Numbered from the stretch's first letter, positions 15,445 through 23,414 are shown. The stretch: DNA of 23,920 nt from CAYSCS01 sp964429695 (GCA_964429695.1 CAYSCS010000008.1:1-23920); one strand, 5' to 3'. The notes: generated by a model from the letters alone, not told the origin. Numbers and translations: made by a program.

Positions 15445-16023
15445 ATGAAACAGGATATTATTCTGGCTGGAGTTGGAGGGCAGGGAATTCTCTCCATTGC
15501 CTTCGTCATAGATAACGCTGCCCTCAAGGAAGGATTGAATTTTAAACAGGCAGAAGTCCATGGAATGGCTCAGCGTGGTGGAGCGGTTCAATCTCATCTT
15601 CGTTTGAGCGATGGATATATCTGGAGTGATTTAATTTCCAGAGGTGAAGCAGACCTAATCTTGAGCGTTGAACCCCTAGAAGCCTTACGCTACTTAGAAT
15701 ATCTTTCTCCTCAAGGGAAGTTGATTTCGAGCAGTTCACCATTCATCAACATTCCTGATTATCCTCCGATAGAGGAAGTTTTAAAAAAGATTAAAGAAAT
15801 AAATGGCTCCCTCCTCATAGACTCAGAAAGGCTGGCGAGAGAGGCGGGTTCGACGAAAGCCCAAAACATGGTGATGCTCGGGGCAGCTTCTCCCTACCTT
15901 ATGTTGAAGAAAGAGAATATTGAAGAATATATTTCCCTTCTCTTTCGACCGCGAGGGGAAAAACTTGTCGAGATAAACCTTAAGGCGTTTGAGCGTGGCT
16001 GGCAAGCAGCAAAAGGAAGCTGA
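15445..16023 (+). CDS. iorB: Indolepyruvate-type ferredoxin oxidoreductase, beta (gamma-domain) subunit
   Basis: The 192-residue small subunit pairs with IorA and corresponds to the gamma domain of pyruvate:ferredoxin oxidoreductase. It opens with the family signature ILAGVGGQGILS (6-17), followed by AEVHGMAQRGGAVQSHLRL (36-54) and the acidic segment LILSVEPLEALRYLEYL, then NMVMLGAASPYL near residue 150. The length is normal. Purine-rich sequence from the end of iorA (GAGGAAGGTAGGAAG) supplies the ribosome binding site, and only four bases separate the genes, so the subunits are made together. The stop lies 43 bases before the chosen start of the acyl-CoA synthetase. Confidence 0.92.
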   Translation: MKQDIILAGVGGQGILSIAFVIDNAALKEGLNFKQAEVHGMAQRGGAVQSHLRLSDGYIWSDLISRGEADLILSVEPLEALRYLEYLSPQGKLISSSSPFINIPDYPPIEEVLKKIKEINGSLLIDSERLAREAGSTKAQNMVMLGAASPYLMLKKENIEEYISLLFRPRGEKLVEINLKAFERGWQAAKGS

Positions 16024-16066
16024 GAGATTCAGTTTCTGGGAAAAAGAGATCTTTAAGGAGCAGAAG

Positions 16067-18421
16067 ATGGATATTGACTTTAAGAGCATAAACCAAATTT
16101 TCGAAAAGGCAGAAAAAGAAAAAAGGAATTTTCTCCTCGAACATGAGGTTTATAAAGTGCTCGAGAAGGCAGGCATCAATACTCCCCGTCATCTCTTTGT
16201 GAGAAAAGGAGAGAAGGTAACAACCAATCAGCTGAAAATCTTCGAAAACAGATTCCTGGTAATAAAAGTTGTAGCTCCAATCATCGTCCATAAGACTGAT
16301 GTGAGAGGGATTCGATATGTAGAATGTGATGAAGAGAAAATAAATCGAACTTTTGAGGAGATGCTGAAAGATGTGCCCCGAAGATATCTGGAATGGGTCA
16401 AGAAGTTTCCTGAGTACAGAAGAAAGAGTCATTTTACTTTAAAAAAAATAGAAGAGGAGATAAGGGGATTCTTGATCTGTGAAATGATAGATTATGATAA
16501 AACCGGTTTTGGTACAGAGCTCCTCATGGGGATTCGCAACACAAGGGAATTTGGTCCCATTGTAAGCATGGGAGTAGGAGGGGTGGAGATTGAATATCTG
16601 AGTGAAAGGATAAGAGAAGGAAAGGCGATTTCCATAAGTTCTGCTCATTTGCTTCCTCAAAAGGATATTCTCCGTATTCTTGAACCTCTGGCTGTATATG
16701 ATAAGCTTGTAGGGAAAGTCAGAGGAAGGGAAGCTCTTATAACCAGAGAAGAGCTCTTAAACACATATTTTCGTTTCCAACAGTTAGGGACTTACTACTC
16801 TCCTTATGAGCCTTCTCATCGTTATGTGATCGAGGAGGCCGAGGTTAATCCTTTTGTGGTTAAAGAGAAGAAACTCATTGCCCTGGACGGCATGTGCCGA
16901 TTCTCGACCGACCATCAAGTGCTAAGAAAAAGGCCATTCGAAAATATCGAATATCTCTTGAAGCCACGCACCATCGGCATAATAGGGGTTTCTGAAAAGA
17001 TGAACGTCGGGCATATAATCTTGAATAACATTCTTAAACAAGGCTTCAATAAATGGAATGTTTATGTAGTAAAGCCCGGGTTAAAGGAGATTGAAGGCTG
17101 CTCTTGTGTGGAGAGGATTTCTGATTTACCCAAGACAGTTGACCTTTTTGTCATCACCGTCTCTGCAGACCAGATATATGAAGTAATGAAAGAGCTTCTG
17201 GAGAAGGAAAAGGCTCGCTCTGTAATCATCATTGCCGGGGGAATTGGAGAAAAGAAAGGGACTCAGATCCTTGAAGAGAAGATAAAGCGACTCCTCGAGG
17301 AGAATTTAAAGAAGGGGAGGCTAACACCCGTCGTAAACGGAGGAAATTGCCTTGGGATTTATTCTCAGCCCGGGCACTATGACACGACTTTTGTGCCCGA
17401 CTATAAACTACCTCGTGTCGCAGCTCGGAAGACAAACTTAGTCTACATCAGTCAGAGTGGAGCCTTCATGATTTCGAGGATGAGCAAGCTCCCTAACATA
17501 GAGCCTCTTTATGCTATCTCAATCGGAAACCAGATTGACCTCACGGTTTCAGATTATCTGAATTATTTCCGCAATGATGACCAAGCCAAGGTCTTCGGAA
17601 TCTATATGGAAGGTTTCATGCCTGGAGATGGGCTGGCTTTTGCTAAGGCTGCGCGAGAAATAGTCAAACAGGAAGGGAAGATGATTGTGCTCTATAAGGC
17701 GGGTAGAACTCCCGAAGGACAGGCCGCCACAGCAAGCCATACGGCTTCTGTGGCTGGTGATTATAGAGTGGCAAAGTCAATCTTCGAGGAGGTTGGGATT
17801 CTCGTTGCGGATTCCATCTTTGAATTTGAAAATTATGTTAAAAGCCTTTCTCTCCTGGCTCACAAGACGATTCGTGGAAACAGGATTGCCCTCATAAGTA
17901 ATGCAGGGTTTGAGTGTGTCACCATGGCCGATAACCTGAAAAATGATAATGCCTTTGTCCTTGCAGAGCTGAGCTCAAGGACGATAAGAAAAATATCGCG
18001 CATCATGGAGTCATCAGGCATAATTAGGCTTCAGGATGTCAATAATCCTCTGGATACGACACCCGTTGCCGATGATGAAGTTTTTGCAAACCTTGTTTTG
18101 GTCATGCTTGAGGATGAGAACGTGGATTGCGCCATAGTTTCTCCAGTTCCTATGACTCCTTCCATGCAGACCCTAACTCCAAGTAGATTTCATGAAGAAA
18201 ATCTTTATCATCCCAAGAGCATCGTCATGCGCTTGATTGAAATCTTCCATAAGACTGATAAGCCTTTTGTGGTCAACATCGATGCAGGAGACATTTTCAA
18301 CCCCATGGTTGATTGCCTGGAGCAAGGAGGTGTGCCGACCTTCCGTCGTTCTGATATTGCCGTTAAATTCTTGAGAGAATATATAAATAGAAGACTCAAG
18401 ATTCGAAAACAGTACGAATAA
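16067..18421 (+). CDS. ADP-forming acyl-CoA synthetase, single chain with beta-alpha domain order
   Basis: This enzyme of 784 residues converts acyl-CoA plus ADP and phosphate to the free acid, CoA and ATP, completing fermentation of 2-oxoacids. The N-terminal half (about 15-290) is the ATP-grasp beta part: VIKVVAPIIVHKTDVRGI holds H75, matching the second phosphohistidine, and ELLMGIRNTREFGPIVSMGVGG is typical. The C-terminal half (about 298-780) is the CoA-binding alpha part: LKPRTIGIIGVSEKMNVGH, then ISQSGAFMISRM (461-472) and KAGRTPEGQ...SHTASVAGD, where H558 is the expected phosphohistidine. Fused homologues usually run alpha then beta, so the order is reversed here. The ATG at 16067 has AAGGAG six bases upstream; a longer in-frame start at 15989 inside iorB is unlikely. 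It is third in the iorA-iorB operon, so aryl- or branched-acyl-CoA is the likely substrate. Confidence 0.87.
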   Translation: MDIDFKSINQIFEKAEKEKRNFLLEHEVYKVLEKAGINTPRHLFVRKGEKVTTNQLKIFENRFLVIKVVAPIIVHKTDVRGIRYVECDEEKINRTFEEMLKDVPRRYLEWVKKFPEYRRKSHFTLKKIEEEIRGFLICEMIDYDKTGFGTELLMGIRNTREFGPIVSMGVGGVEIEYLSERIREGKAISISSAHLLPQKDILRILEPLAVYDKLVGKVRGREALITREELLNTYFRFQQLGTYYSPYEPSHRYVIEEAEVNPFVVKEKKLIALDGMCRFSTDHQVLRKRPFENIEYLLKPRTIGIIGVSEKMNVGHIILNNILKQGFNKWNVYVVKPGLKEIEGCSCVERISDLPKTVDLFVITVSADQIYEVMKELLEKEKARSVIIIAGGIGEKKGTQILEEKIKRLLEENLKKGRLTPVVNGGNCLGIYSQPGHYDTTFVPDYKLPRVAARKTNLVYISQSGAFMISRMSKLPNIEPLYAISIGNQIDLTVSDYLNYFRNDDQAKVFGIYMEGFMPGDGLAFAKAAREIVKQEGKMIVLYKAGRTPEGQAATASHTASVAGDYRVAKSIFEEVGILVADSIFEFENYVKSLSLLAHKTIRGNRIALISNAGFECVTMADNLKNDNAFVLAELSSRTIRKISRIMESSGIIRLQDVNNPLDTTPVADDEVFANLVLVMLEDENVDCAIVSPVPMTPSMQTLTPSRFHEENLYHPKSIVMRLIEIFHKTDKPFVVNIDAGDIFNPMVDCLEQGGVPTFRRSDIAVKFLREYINRRLKIRKQYE

Positions 18422-18445
18422 AAAATATATTGAGGCTCTCTCAGG

Positions 18446-18531
18446 CAAGGGAATAAAAGTTCTTTAAAAAATAAAAATTAGATAGATCTAATTTTGCTCC
18501 TACTTTTTTATTTTCTCTTAAATTTCCCTTG
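18446..18531. terminator. Nested inverted repeats between convergent genes (possible bidirectional terminator)
   Basis: AAAATTAGAT (18474-18483) and ATCTAATTTT (18486-18495) are perfect ten-base complements two bases apart. Outside them CAAGGGAA (18446-18453) complements TTCCCTTG (18524-18531). The arrangement sits between the end of the acyl-CoA synthetase (18421, plus) and the end of the dehydrogenase (18629, minus). The plus side has a T-rich run at about 18505-18516. It probably ends transcription from one or both sides, although AT richness weakens the inner stem. Confidence 0.45.
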
Positions 18532-18628
18532 CGATTGGTAATTGAAAATACTTTAGGGGGAAAACAAAGAGTTTAAATCCTTTTTTATTGAAATTTTAGA
18601 AAAAAATCCAGAGATGAAGCTTAATTTG

Positions 18629-19657
18629 TTACATAACTATTATTGATCTCAGAGACTCTCCTTTTCTCAGGAGCTCAAAGGCTTCATTAATTTCTTCAAG
18701 AGGGAACTTGTGGGTGACAACGGATTCTAGCTTTATTTTTCCCGTTTTTACCATCTGGATTATGTGGGGATAATCCACAGGACGACATCCTAGGGAGCCT
18801 TTTATTTCAAGCTCTCTGAACATCAATCTTGCCGCATTAAGAGGCACAGTGTGGTGAGTGTATCCAACCTGGCAGTGAACTCCTCCTGTCTTAAGCGCGG
18901 CAGAGGCGAGTTCGATGGTTTTTGGATTGCCAATCGCTTCGATGGCGATATCTGCTCCGCCGCCTGTCAAGTTTCTTATTTCCTTGAGGATCTCTTTATC
19001 ATCTTTCCCTGAGGCGTTAAGAGTGTGCAGGGCTCCAAGCTTTCTGGCAACCTCGAGTTTTTTTTCGACTATATCGATGGCAATTACCATGGCTCCTGAA
19101 GCAGCCGCGACCTGAACGACATTTATCCCCACCCCTCCGCATCCGAAGACAACCACTGAATCTCCGGGTTTTATCTTAGCCCTGTTCTTAACTGCATGAT
19201 AGGGTGTGGAAATGGCATCTGCTATGATGCTCGATTCCTGAAGAGGGAGTTCTTCAGGAAGATGCTGACAGTCTTTGGCTGGAACTTTTGTGTATTCTGC
19301 GTAAGCCCCATCGATATGATTTCCGAGCATCACCATATTGAAGCAGATGTTTTCTCTTCCCAGACGGCAGTTTTGGCAATAGCCGCAGGAGAAGACGGGC
19401 GGTATGAGTACGCGATCACCGACCTTGAAGTCTTTTACTTGTGAGCCCACCTCTTCCACTATTCCCGAGGGTTCATGACCGAGAATCATGGGTGGTTTTT
19501 TAAAAGTGGGTACTCCATGATCAATATAATGTAAATCTGTATTACAAACACCACAAGCAGAGATTTTGACCAGGAGCTCCCCAGGTCCTATCTTGGGGAT
19601 TTCAACGTCTTCAATTCTAAGAGGTTGATTTGGCCCGTAAAATATAGCGGCTTTCAT
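18629..19657 (-). CDS. Zinc-dependent alcohol dehydrogenase, Had-like (6-hydroxycyclohexene-carbonyl-CoA dehydrogenase type)
   Basis: This medium-chain dehydrogenase of 342 residues, NAD(P)-dependent, opens with an intact zinc site: C38 in ACGVCNTDLHY and H61-E62 in LGHEPSGIVEEVG. The structural zinc cysteines are C91, C94, C97 and C105 in CGYCQNCRLGRENIC. The nucleotide fold is FGCGGVGINVVQVAAASGAMVIAIDI (171-196). IIADAISTPYHAV carries an aspartate (D147) where many relatives have the third zinc cysteine. Together with MLGNHIDGAYAEY this resembles Had of benzoyl-CoA degradation, from memory of that family. GAGGAGG precedes the ATG, and the gene begins 12 bases after the hydratase stop, so the two form an operon. 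The substrate is inferred from the partner and is not proven; an ordinary alcohol dehydrogenase is the alternative. Confidence 0.8.
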   Translation of the reverse strand: MKAAIFYGPNQPLRIEDVEIPKIGPGELLVKISACGVCNTDLHYIDHGVPTFKKPPMILGHEPSGIVEEVGSQVKDFKVGDRVLIPPVFSCGYCQNCRLGRENICFNMVMLGNHIDGAYAEYTKVPAKDCQHLPEELPLQESSIIADAISTPYHAVKNRAKIKPGDSVVVFGCGGVGINVVQVAAASGAMVIAIDIVEKKLEVARKLGALHTLNASGKDDKEILKEIRNLTGGGADIAIEAIGNPKTIELASAALKTGGVHCQVGYTHHTVPLNAARLMFRELEIKGSLGCRPVDYPHIIQMVKTGKIKLESVVTHKFPLEEINEAFELLRKGESLRSIIVM

Positions 19658-19669
19658 TTTTTCCCTCCT

Positions 19670-20449
19670 CTATCTGTTTTTCCACAAAGGCTTTCTTTTT
19701 TCAAGAAAAGATTTCAAGCCTTCGTGAGCATCTTCTGAGACCATCAATTCCCTGAGGTAGAGTGTCTCAATCCTTTCTAGGCCCTCTTGGAATGTGTGCT
19801 CAAGGCCAATTTTTATTCCTTTTTTTGAAAATTTTAACCCCACGAGGCTCATCTCTAAAAAGGGCTCAATGAAGCTTTCGACTTCTGGTTCGAAAGAATC
19901 TAGGGGGACTACCCTGTTTATCAATCCCATACGTTCTGCCTCCACTGCTCCAATTGTCTTCCCGGTAAGGAGAAGCTCCGAGGCTTGTTTAAGACCAATA
20001 AGACGGGGCATGATGAGGAGAGCAATGGGTGGAATTACCGAGAGTTTTATTTCAGGTTGTCCTATCTTGAGGTTTTCGGCGGCAATGATAAGGTCACAAA
20101 AAAGGGCAATCTCACAGCCACCCCCAAGACAGAGTCCTCTCACTGAGGCGACAGTGACCTGATCGAGTTTTGAAAGGTTGCGGAAAATATCATGGAAAAC
20201 TTGAATCATTTTCTCAACTTTATCCTGGGTATGATCAGCCACATCTACCCCTGCAGAAAAAGCCTTTTCACCTGCTCCAGAAATGACCAGCACCTTTACT
20301 TCATTTTTTTCAGAAAGAGAAGAAAGCGCATCGTTTATTTCTTCCATGGTGGCTATGTTGAGAATGTTCAAAGGTGGTCTATTGATGGTTAAATAAGCCC
20401 TTCCTTCTTTTAGCTCAAAAATAATATTTTCATATTTCCTCTTTTCCAT
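19670..20449 (-). CDS. Enoyl-CoA hydratase/isomerase family protein, Dch-like (cyclohexadiene-carbonyl-CoA hydratase type)
   Basis: This crotonase-fold enzyme of 259 residues probably adds water to a double bond of a CoA ester. The oxyanion hole is formed by AFSAGVDV (63-70) and GLCLGGGCEIAL (105-116). Both acid-base glutamates of active hydratases are in place: E113 in GGGCE and E133 in GQPEIKL. Short strings such as RPPLNILNIATMEEIN and GVDVADHTQDKVEKMIQVFH recall dienoyl-CoA hydratases of the benzoyl-CoA pathway more than fatty-acid enzymes. The ATG at 20449 follows a GAGGGAGG stretch; an in-frame GTG at 20461 has no ribosome site. It is first in a two-gene operon with the Had-like dehydrogenase. 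No benzoyl-CoA reductase or ring hydrolase is in the window, so the pathway remains open. Confidence 0.8.
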   Translation of the reverse strand: MEKRKYENIIFELKEGRAYLTINRPPLNILNIATMEEINDALSSLSEKNEVKVLVISGAGEKAFSAGVDVADHTQDKVEKMIQVFHDIFRNLSKLDQVTVASVRGLCLGGGCEIALFCDLIIAAENLKIGQPEIKLSVIPPIALLIMPRLIGLKQASELLLTGKTIGAVEAERMGLINRVVPLDSFEPEVESFIEPFLEMSLVGLKFSKKGIKIGLEHTFQEGLERIETLYLRELMVSEDAHEGLKSFLEKRKPLWKNR

Positions 20450-20500
20450 GACCTCCCTCACCTAGAATGTATGCGAAAAGAAGATTATCTAACCTTGTAT

Positions 20501-20529
20501 TACATATCATCTACCTTACCTTCTGTCAA
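20501..20529 (-). promoter_or_regulatory. Candidate promoter of the hydratase-dehydrogenase operon
   Basis: On the minus strand a perfect TTGACA (20529-20524) is followed 17 bases later by TATGTA (20506-20501), a weak -10. The -35 lies at the edge of the decayed transposase tail, so that element may have donated part of the promoter. Confidence 0.35.
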
Positions 20530-20654
20530 TAAAGTATGTGACTCGGATAAACAACGGCGTAGTGGAGGGCCTGAACTCAAAGATCAAGACGGCCATGAAA
20601 AGGGTTTATAGTTTAACCATGTTGCCTATCTTCCCACTATTGTGTATCTCATAG
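20523..20654 (+). pseudogene. Remnant of an ISL3-like transposase C-terminus
   Basis: The plus-strand frame from 20523 to the TAG at 20652-20654 translates to a fragment containing VTRINNGVVEGLNSKIKTA followed by MKRVYSL. The NGxxEGLNSKIK...KRxYG block is characteristic of the last DDE motif region of ISL3-family transposases. The frame then drifts (TMLPIFPLLLCIS) and stops, and the conserved continuation is lost. No upstream transposase sequence or terminal repeats remain. This is an old, dead insertion on the strand opposite to the neighbouring genes. Confidence 0.6.
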
Positions 20655-20997
20655 CAGGCAAACTATGCTTCGATTAACCCCCACAAAATGGAAGAGAAAT
20701 TCTTGAATTTATTTAAATTAGGGATGGCACATAGAAGGGATTAAGAGACATGAATCTTGCTTCTTTCAAGATTAGGGTATGCTTCAAAAGAAATACTTTC
20801 TCTCTAATCAAATCGCCTTTTCTTATCAGTCAAATTCTTTTATATCTGGAAGATCTTGCCCTCAATCCTTTCTAAGAAAGCCCTTTCCAGAGAAAGGAAT
20901 GTGAGTTTACATTTTTTCCCACCAAATCAGTTTTCTTTTTTCATAGCTCTGTTGTGTCATGAGAAAAGAAGTATTCTGTCATTTGAAGAGTTTCTTT

Positions 20998-22764
20998 TTA
21001 ATTCAATCCGATCTTTCTCATGATTGAGGCAAATCTGGGATCAAGACGCAAACTGTCTGCTGCTGGAATAGCCTTCAGCCAGGACATCCAGTGGTCTCTT
21101 TCCAGATAAGCTTTTTCTGCCCAATAGAAAGCTTCTTCAAGGTCACCGAGTTCTCCGTATATTATGGATAGAATAGAAGTAGAACAATTTATATCTTTAT
21201 TTAGTTGAAGAAGCTTCTCTAAAGCTTGTTGAGCTTCTTTCTTATGACCAGCTCTGGCGTAGGCGTATCCTAGAAAGCTGATAGCCAGAGGATAGTTCCC
21301 GCCCGTGAGATCGACGCCTTTTTTGCCCCAGGCGATGGCCTCTTCGTATAATCCTTTTTCCGTGCAAGGCAAGGTTAAAAATATATGGGCTAGAGAATTA
21401 TTTTCATCAAGCTCTAATGTTTTTTTGAAAGCTTGTATCGACAAAGCATACTGGCGACAGATATAATAGACGCCGCCTTCGGCATTTCTTAGGATAGGAG
21501 AATATGGATCAATTTCTATGGCTTTATGGATTTCCATGATTGCCTCTTCCGGCCTCCCCTGTTTAGCTAAAAACATAGAATACCAGTGATGAGCTGTCGA
21601 ATAGCCGGGGTTCAATTCGATTGCTTTTTTAAAATTTCTTTCAGCTTCCTCAAAGCTCCAATCATAATCGTCATTAATCAAGGCTAAAGAAGTCCACGCT
21701 TCAGGTAGCTCTCGATCTAAGTCTAATGCCTTTTCGACTGCAGCCTTTGCTTTAGGATAGGCTTCATATGAAGGAAGAAAATCGTACCAGCCATACTGAC
21801 TGTAACAGTCGGCTATTCCGCTGTAGGTGACAGCATAAGCAGGGTCTATTTCTATCGCTTTGTCGAAATATTCTAGTGCTTTCCTCATCCCTTCCGGGGT
21901 TCTTTTATTCCAGGAGAAACGCCCCCTTAGGTAGTAATCATAGGCCTCACGACTCTCAGTCTGCCGCTTTACTATTCGAAATTTCTCCTCTCCGAGGAGT
22001 TCTATTTTCAAGCTATCAGCAATAGCGAGGGCAATGTCATCCTGGATGGCAAAGATGTCTATGAGTTGCCTGTCATAGCGTTCTGACCAGAGATGATAAC
22101 CATCAGCTACATTGATCAGTTGGGCTGTAATGCGAAGATTGTTTCCTGATTTGCGCACGCTTCCCTCCAGAACTGTTTCTACATCAAGTCTGTTACCAAT
22201 TTCTCTTATATCTTGTTCTTTCCTCTTGAAAGAAAAAACTGATGTTCGTGCGACAACCTTTAAATCTTTTATGCGACTTAAGACATTGATTAGCTCTTCG
22301 GTGATTCCATCGCAAAAGTATTCCTGTTCTTCCTCACCACTTATATTAACAAAGGGGAGAACTGCAATAGAATTTTTCCATTTGTTCCTGGCGAGCTCTT
22401 TTCTTTTTTTTGTTTCGATGCGGGTGAGGAGGAGGACATCAAGAAATAGAGTTATCACGATGATGCATGGCAGGAGAAAAAGCTCAGGTTTGAATCTTCT
22501 TTTTTCTTCCTTCCCACGAAACCAGCGCCAGATCAATGTGAAAAGAAGACTTCCCAGAAGGCTAACAAAAGCTACATCCAGTAGCCTTTCAGGTAAATGA
22601 TAATGGTCGATGAGTATCCAATGGACAAATTCCAGAATTAGCCAGCCGGCCCCGATGAAGCCTGCAAGAATCTCTATTATTTTTCGCTCCTTGAGTTTCT
22701 GAACGAAGTTCTGGTAGATAAATTTTCTGTGTGGAGAGGAATCTTCTTTTGCTTCTCTCAACAA
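20998..22764 (-). CDS. Membrane-anchored TolB/FlgO-like domain protein with TPR repeats
   Basis: This protein of 588 residues has three predicted membrane segments (about 29-52, 61-82 and 94-115). A FlgO/TolB-N-like domain follows (130-255), recognisable from NSIAVLPFVNISGEEEQEYFCDGITEELINVLSRI, RTSVFSFK and VLEGSVRKSGNNLRITAQLI. At least seven tetratricopeptide repeats fill 272-580, for example ALEYFDKAIEIDPAYA and AERNFKKAIELNPGYS. Such proteins usually carry an N-terminal signalling domain (CadC-type DNA-binding, adenylate cyclase or kinase); none is present, so this form is probably a scaffold or sensor that binds partners. The start is TTG at 22764: a stop lies immediately upstream and no ATG is near, and the ribosome site is weak. 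It has its own promoter. Confidence 0.82.
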   Translation of the reverse strand: MLREAKEDSSPHRKFIYQNFVQKLKERKIIEILAGFIGAGWLILEFVHWILIDHYHLPERLLDVAFVSLLGSLLFTLIWRWFRGKEEKRRFKPELFLLPCIIVITLFLDVLLLTRIETKKRKELARNKWKNSIAVLPFVNISGEEEQEYFCDGITEELINVLSRIKDLKVVARTSVFSFKRKEQDIREIGNRLDVETVLEGSVRKSGNNLRITAQLINVADGYHLWSERYDRQLIDIFAIQDDIALAIADSLKIELLGEEKFRIVKRQTESREAYDYYLRGRFSWNKRTPEGMRKALEYFDKAIEIDPAYAVTYSGIADCYSQYGWYDFLPSYEAYPKAKAAVEKALDLDRELPEAWTSLALINDDYDWSFEEAERNFKKAIELNPGYSTAHHWYSMFLAKQGRPEEAIMEIHKAIEIDPYSPILRNAEGGVYYICRQYALSIQAFKKTLELDENNSLAHIFLTLPCTEKGLYEEAIAWGKKGVDLTGGNYPLAISFLGYAYARAGHKKEAQQALEKLLQLNKDINCSTSILSIIYGELGDLEEAFYWAEKAYLERDHWMSWLKAIPAADSLRLDPRFASIMRKIGLN

Positions 22765-22817
22765 TCAATCACCAGAGCATCTCTATTAATTGCCTTTTTT
22801 CTGCTCAAGGTAATAAA

Positions 22818-22847
22818 ATTCTATCATTCGAAAATGAGAGGTGTCAA
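22818..22847 (-). promoter_or_regulatory. Promoter of the TolB/FlgO-TPR gene
   Basis: On the minus strand a perfect TTGACA (22847-22842) is followed after 18 bases by TAGAAT (22823-22818), five of six -10 matches. The transcript would begin near 22811, about 47 bases before the TTG start. Confidence 0.6.
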
Positions 22848-22955
22848 TTTGAATTGAAATTAAATCTGGTCTTAAGCGGGAAATATGTGGCCATTAAGAT
22901 TTCAAGATACAAACTTCTCTTTTTCAGAATGATGTAAAAAACCAAAAAAATTTTA

Positions 22956-22984
22956 TTGACATTTGCAATTTTTTGATATTTACT
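22956..22984 (+). promoter_or_regulatory. Promoter of the small membrane protein gene
   Basis: TTGACA (22956-22961, perfect) and TTTACT (22979-22984, four of six) are 17 bases apart. Transcription would start near 22991, which places AAGGAGG (23012-23018) in the leader. It diverges from the TolB/FlgO-TPR promoter about 110 bases away. Confidence 0.6.
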
Positions 22985-23025
22985 TAAATAAAAGTAATTT
23001 AAATCCATTTGAAGGAGGGGATTCC

Positions 23026-23406
23026 TTGGCAAAAAATCTCAGATGTCTCAAAATTATTGTCTGGATTGGTATTGTTCTCTTTATTTTATGGTTTGTCCTC
23101 TTTTCCTTCGCCCCGAGCAAAATCCTGGCAGCTATGGGTGTCTCTGAAACTGAGGGCTTCTTTCTGCGGCTCTATGGAGTTTTTCCGCTGGGCTGGGCTA
23201 TTCTTTTCTTATTTGCCCTGAAGGACTTAGAAAAAAACATAGCCATTTTAAACAGCGGCATAATCGTCAGCCTCTTGGCAGCAGTTTCCGTAATCCTCGT
23301 CCATCTCGGCAAACAAGGGATGGGAGTTTTCCAGTGGGGGAGTGTGGTTTTACTTGTTATTTTAGCCGTGCTTCTTTATGTCTTTAAGCCAAGAGCCACA
23401 CAATAA
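23026..23406 (+). CDS. Small integral membrane protein, four predicted helices, unknown function
   Basis: The protein has 126 residues from a TTG start at 23026, chosen because AAGGAGG (23012-23018) is seven bases upstream. An in-frame ATG at 22963 would lie inside the promoter region and is unlikely. Four hydrophobic segments are visible: about 9-28 (IIVWIGIVLFILWFVLFSF), 47-64 (FFLRLYGVFPLGWAILFL), 74-93 (ILNSGIIVSLLAAVSVILVH) and 101-119 (FQWGSVVLLVILAVLLYVF). Between helices one and two, FAPSKILAAMGVSETEGFFLRLYG resembles a loop seen in small uncharacterised membrane proteins of the DUF4345-like kind; this is a weak recollection. There is no signal for enzyme activity. It is transcribed alone, with its own promoter and a probable terminator. 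Confidence 0.75.
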   Translation: MAKNLRCLKIIVWIGIVLFILWFVLFSFAPSKILAAMGVSETEGFFLRLYGVFPLGWAILFLFALKDLEKNIAILNSGIIVSLLAAVSVILVHLGKQGMGVFQWGSVVLLVILAVLLYVFKPRATQ

Positions 23407-23414
23407 ACAGAATT

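Larger units (their letters stand above)
20450..20997. other. Intergenic region with a transposase remnant and small hairpins
   Basis: Besides the promoter candidate and the transposase remnant, two features are visible. AATCTTG (20753-20759) and CAAGATT (20767-20773) form a seven-base stem. Two back-to-back hairpins occur at 20867-20897, one in CCTTTCTAAGAAAG and one pairing CCTTTC with GAAAGG around CAGA. None is followed by a convincing T run in either direction. No intact gene is seen. Confidence 0.4.

Noticed and set aside
15989..16066. A longer N-terminus for the acyl-CoA synthetase, starting inside iorB
   Set aside because: The added 26 residues have no family match, and AAGGAG is ideally placed for the ATG at 16067.
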